Below are positions 22,131-23,197 of a stretch of 23,197 bases of DNA, one piece after another. Origin of the DNA: CALJIC01 sp039805565. GTDB taxonomy: Bacteria; Chloroflexota; Chloroflexia; Chloroflexales; Roseiflexaceae. Under the pieces are notes generated by a model, which had not been told where the DNA came from, ran no database searches, and saw nothing but the letters and a program-made list of their open reading frames with translations. Where the stretch lies: positions 1-23,197 of the forward strand of contig JBDLTZ010000152.1 in NCBI GenBank assembly GCA_039805565.1, in the 5' to 3' direction. How positions within the stretch are numbered: the first letter of the stretch is position 1; every line of letters starts with the position of its first letter. Made by a program: the position numbers and the translations under genes.

Positions 22131-22961
22131 GTGGACCTGATACTCACCGCCGCCCTGGCGCTCGTGCTGACGCCGGCCCTGGCGCTGGCGTTCGTGGGCC
22201 TGGCTGAGCGGCGCGCCCTCGAGCTCCCGCGCTCCCTCGCCGCTGTTGCCGGCAGCGCCGACGGGCTGACCGCCGCAGCAAGCCTGCTTCTCGCCGCCGC
22301 CACACTGGCCCTGATCCCGTGGCCCCTGCACCCCGCCGGCGAGCACCCCTGGGTGGGCCACCCGGTGGTGCTCTGGGCGGTCATCGAGGGTGCGTTCCTG
22401 GTGCCGCTGCTCCCCGGCCTGCTCGCCCCCTCGCCGCTCGCAGCACGCGCCGCCTCGCGCGAGGCCCAGATCAGCGTCGCCGGACGCATGGTGGTGTGGC
22501 TGGCGATCGGTGTGGCGCTCTGGGGCGGCGCCGGGTGGTCGCCGGGCGACCTCCCCGGCAGGCTGCTGGCGCTTGCGGCCGGCCTGATGGCCCTACCGGC
22601 CGCTGCCGGCATCGGCCCGTTCGGCCCTGAGCGCAGCCTGAGCCCATCCGGCGCCGAGGAGGGTCTTGACGACGAGGCGATACGTCTGCTACGCTTTGCG
22701 CGCGCCGCGCGGGCTGCGACCCTCATGGCAACGCTGGTCGTCGCGTCGCTGCCGCCCAGGCTCGGCGGACCCCTCCCCCTTCCCGCCGCCGCGCCGGCAG
22801 CCCTTGCGCTCTCGCTCGGCGCGTACGCCGCCGCCGCGCTCGCTATCGGCCGCGCTACCGCTGACCTGCCCCGCACCACGCTACCCGGCGCGCTGCGGTG
22901 GTGCTGGGCGCGCGCTCTGCCGCTCGCTGCCGCCGCGCTAGTGTATGTGATCGCCGTCTAG
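22131..22961 (+). CDS. Degenerate NuoH/HyfC-like membrane subunit
   Basis: 276 aa, GTG start with AAGGA 7 bases upstream. About eight TM segments. Weak but ordered matches to NuoH/HyfC: LAERRALELPRSL and SADGLTAA (family 'ERKvlARmQ.R.GP' and 'aDglKl'), ASREAQISVAGRMVVWLAIGVAL (family 'R.aAQmvsYE...gl.l', with the Glu replaced), and GPFGPERSLSPSGAEEGLDD (family 'RaPFDLpEaEsELVaG'). It contains no lysine. NuoH-type subunits anchor the small subunit and form the entry to the membrane arm. Here anchoring is plausible, while the acidic proton channel is mostly lost. It is last in the operon. Confidence 0.65.
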   Translation: MDLILTAALALVLTPALALAFVGLAERRALELPRSLAAVAGSADGLTAAASLLLAAATLALIPWPLHPAGEHPWVGHPVVLWAVIEGAFLVPLLPGLLAPSPLAARAASREAQISVAGRMVVWLAIGVALWGGAGWSPGDLPGRLLALAAGLMALPAAAGIGPFGPERSLSPSGAEEGLDDEAIRLLRFARAARAATLMATLVVASLPPRLGGPLPLPAAAPAALALSLGAYAAAALAIGRATADLPRTTLPGALRWCWARALPLAAAALVYVIAV

Positions 22962-22970
22962 CCTAAAGCC

Positions 22971-23045
22971 GCGAGTCGTGAGTCGTGAGCACCGGCCGCT
23001 GGAGCTATCTCGCTCACGACTCACGACACACAAATCACGACTCGC
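22971..23045. repeat. Inverted heptamer repeats between the hydrogenase operon and ABC gene
   Basis: GTCGTGAGTCGTGAGC (22975-22990) and its exact reverse complement (23012-23027) form a 16-bp stem with a 21-base spacer. A further TCACGACTCGC (23035-23045) mirrors 22971-22981 and ends right at the ATG of the next gene. The unit TGAGTCG belongs to the same heptamer family as 9206-9240. It could act as the terminator of the hydrogenase operon, though no T run follows. Confidence 0.7.
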
Positions 23046-23197
23046 ATGAGCGCCATCGAGGTCGACAACCTGCACAAGTCGTACGACGCAGTCGAGGTGC
23101 TGCGCGGCCTTACCCTACACGTCGCCGAGGGCCAGGTGTACGGGCTGCTCGGGCCGAACGGGTCCGGCAAGTCTACGCTGCTGCACCTGCTGCTCGG
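23046..23197 (+). CDS. ABC transporter ATP-binding protein, N-terminal part (cut by window edge)
   Basis: 50 codons are visible. MSAIEVDNLHKSYDAVEVLR is the usual start of an ABC ATPase, followed by the Walker A motif GPNGSGKST (36-44). It powers a transporter whose membrane partner lies outside the window. The 'YGLLGPNGSGKST' form is common in ABC-2 type exporters (drug or polysaccharide export). No clear ribosome-binding site is seen because the heptamer repeat runs up to the start codon. Not obviously linked to the hydrogenase genes. Confidence 0.9.
   Translation, partial: MSAIEVDNLHKSYDAVEVLRGLTLHVAEGQVYGLLGPNGSGKSTLLHLLL

Noticed and set aside
21722..22879. Minus-strand frame of 385 codons over the last two hydrogenase genes
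   Set aside because: Arg/Ser/Ala-rich with no domain; the plus-strand genes have ribosome-binding sites and cysteine motifs.
16717..22961. Ordinary respiratory complex I (nuo) genes
   Set aside because: The large subunit retains both CxxC nickel-ligand pairs, which NuoD lacks, and nuoC, E, F, G, I and J are absent.
22971..23045. CRISPR array
   Set aside because: Units are only 7 bases, degenerate, partly inverted and without spacers of constant length; no cas genes are present.
1..23197. tRNA or rRNA genes
   Set aside because: I found no cloverleaf-like segment or conserved rRNA stretch on either strand.

Overview
This is a GC-rich window, apart from a visibly less GC-rich IS630-like transposase tail at the left edge. 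Gene content points to a Chloroflexota bacterium, probably class Chloroflexia. The clues are a fused rhamnulose-1-phosphate aldolase/lactaldehyde dehydrogenase (RhaEW), short 7-bp 'TGAGTCG/TGAGGCG' repeats between and even inside genes, and a GC-rich REP-like hairpin. This placement is inference; no rRNA or other phylogenetic marker is present.

Layout. (1) 2-193: C-terminal end of an IS630-family transposase. (2) 237-8059, minus strand: a complete chemosensory operon, read as cheW, a second cheW-like gene, a multi-TM methyl-accepting protein without HAMP, hybrid cheA with a C-terminal receiver, a single-domain receiver, cheB and cheR-TPR. It has a plausible promoter near 8089-8115 and a clear terminator at 213-231. 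No flagellar or pilus gene is in view. (3) 8214-9191, plus: a membrane-anchored polysaccharide deacetylase, divergent from the che operon. (4) 9290-10660, plus: a GAR-synthetase (PurD)-like protein that has lost the family's catalytic signatures, convergent with (5) a TerC-family membrane protein (10657-11472, minus). (6) 11916-13726, plus: a GntR/FCD regulator with its own promoter and palindromic operator, then a zinc-dependent polyol/alcohol dehydrogenase, separated by a hairpin that contains the gntR stop codon. (7) 13802-14317, minus: a small YggT-like membrane protein, divergent from (8) rhaEW (14474-16528, plus). (9) 16717-22961, plus: six tightly packed genes for a compact group 4-type (Ech/Hyf/complex I-related) [NiFe] hydrogenase. 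(10) 23046-end: start of an ABC transporter ATPase.

How the parts work together. The che genes form a self-contained phosphorelay with receptor, coupling proteins, kinase, receivers and both adaptation enzymes. The GntR/dehydrogenase/RhaEW block looks like catabolism of rhamnose or a related sugar or polyol. The hydrogenase block has a large subunit with both CxxC nickel-binding pairs, a small subunit with four cluster cysteines, and four membrane subunits. Three of those membrane subunits have lost the charged residues used for proton translocation. It also lacks a NuoC-like and a ferredoxin-like (NuoI-like) subunit in this window. This reduced, partly degenerate membrane hydrogenase is the most interesting system here; the degenerate PurD paralogue is second.
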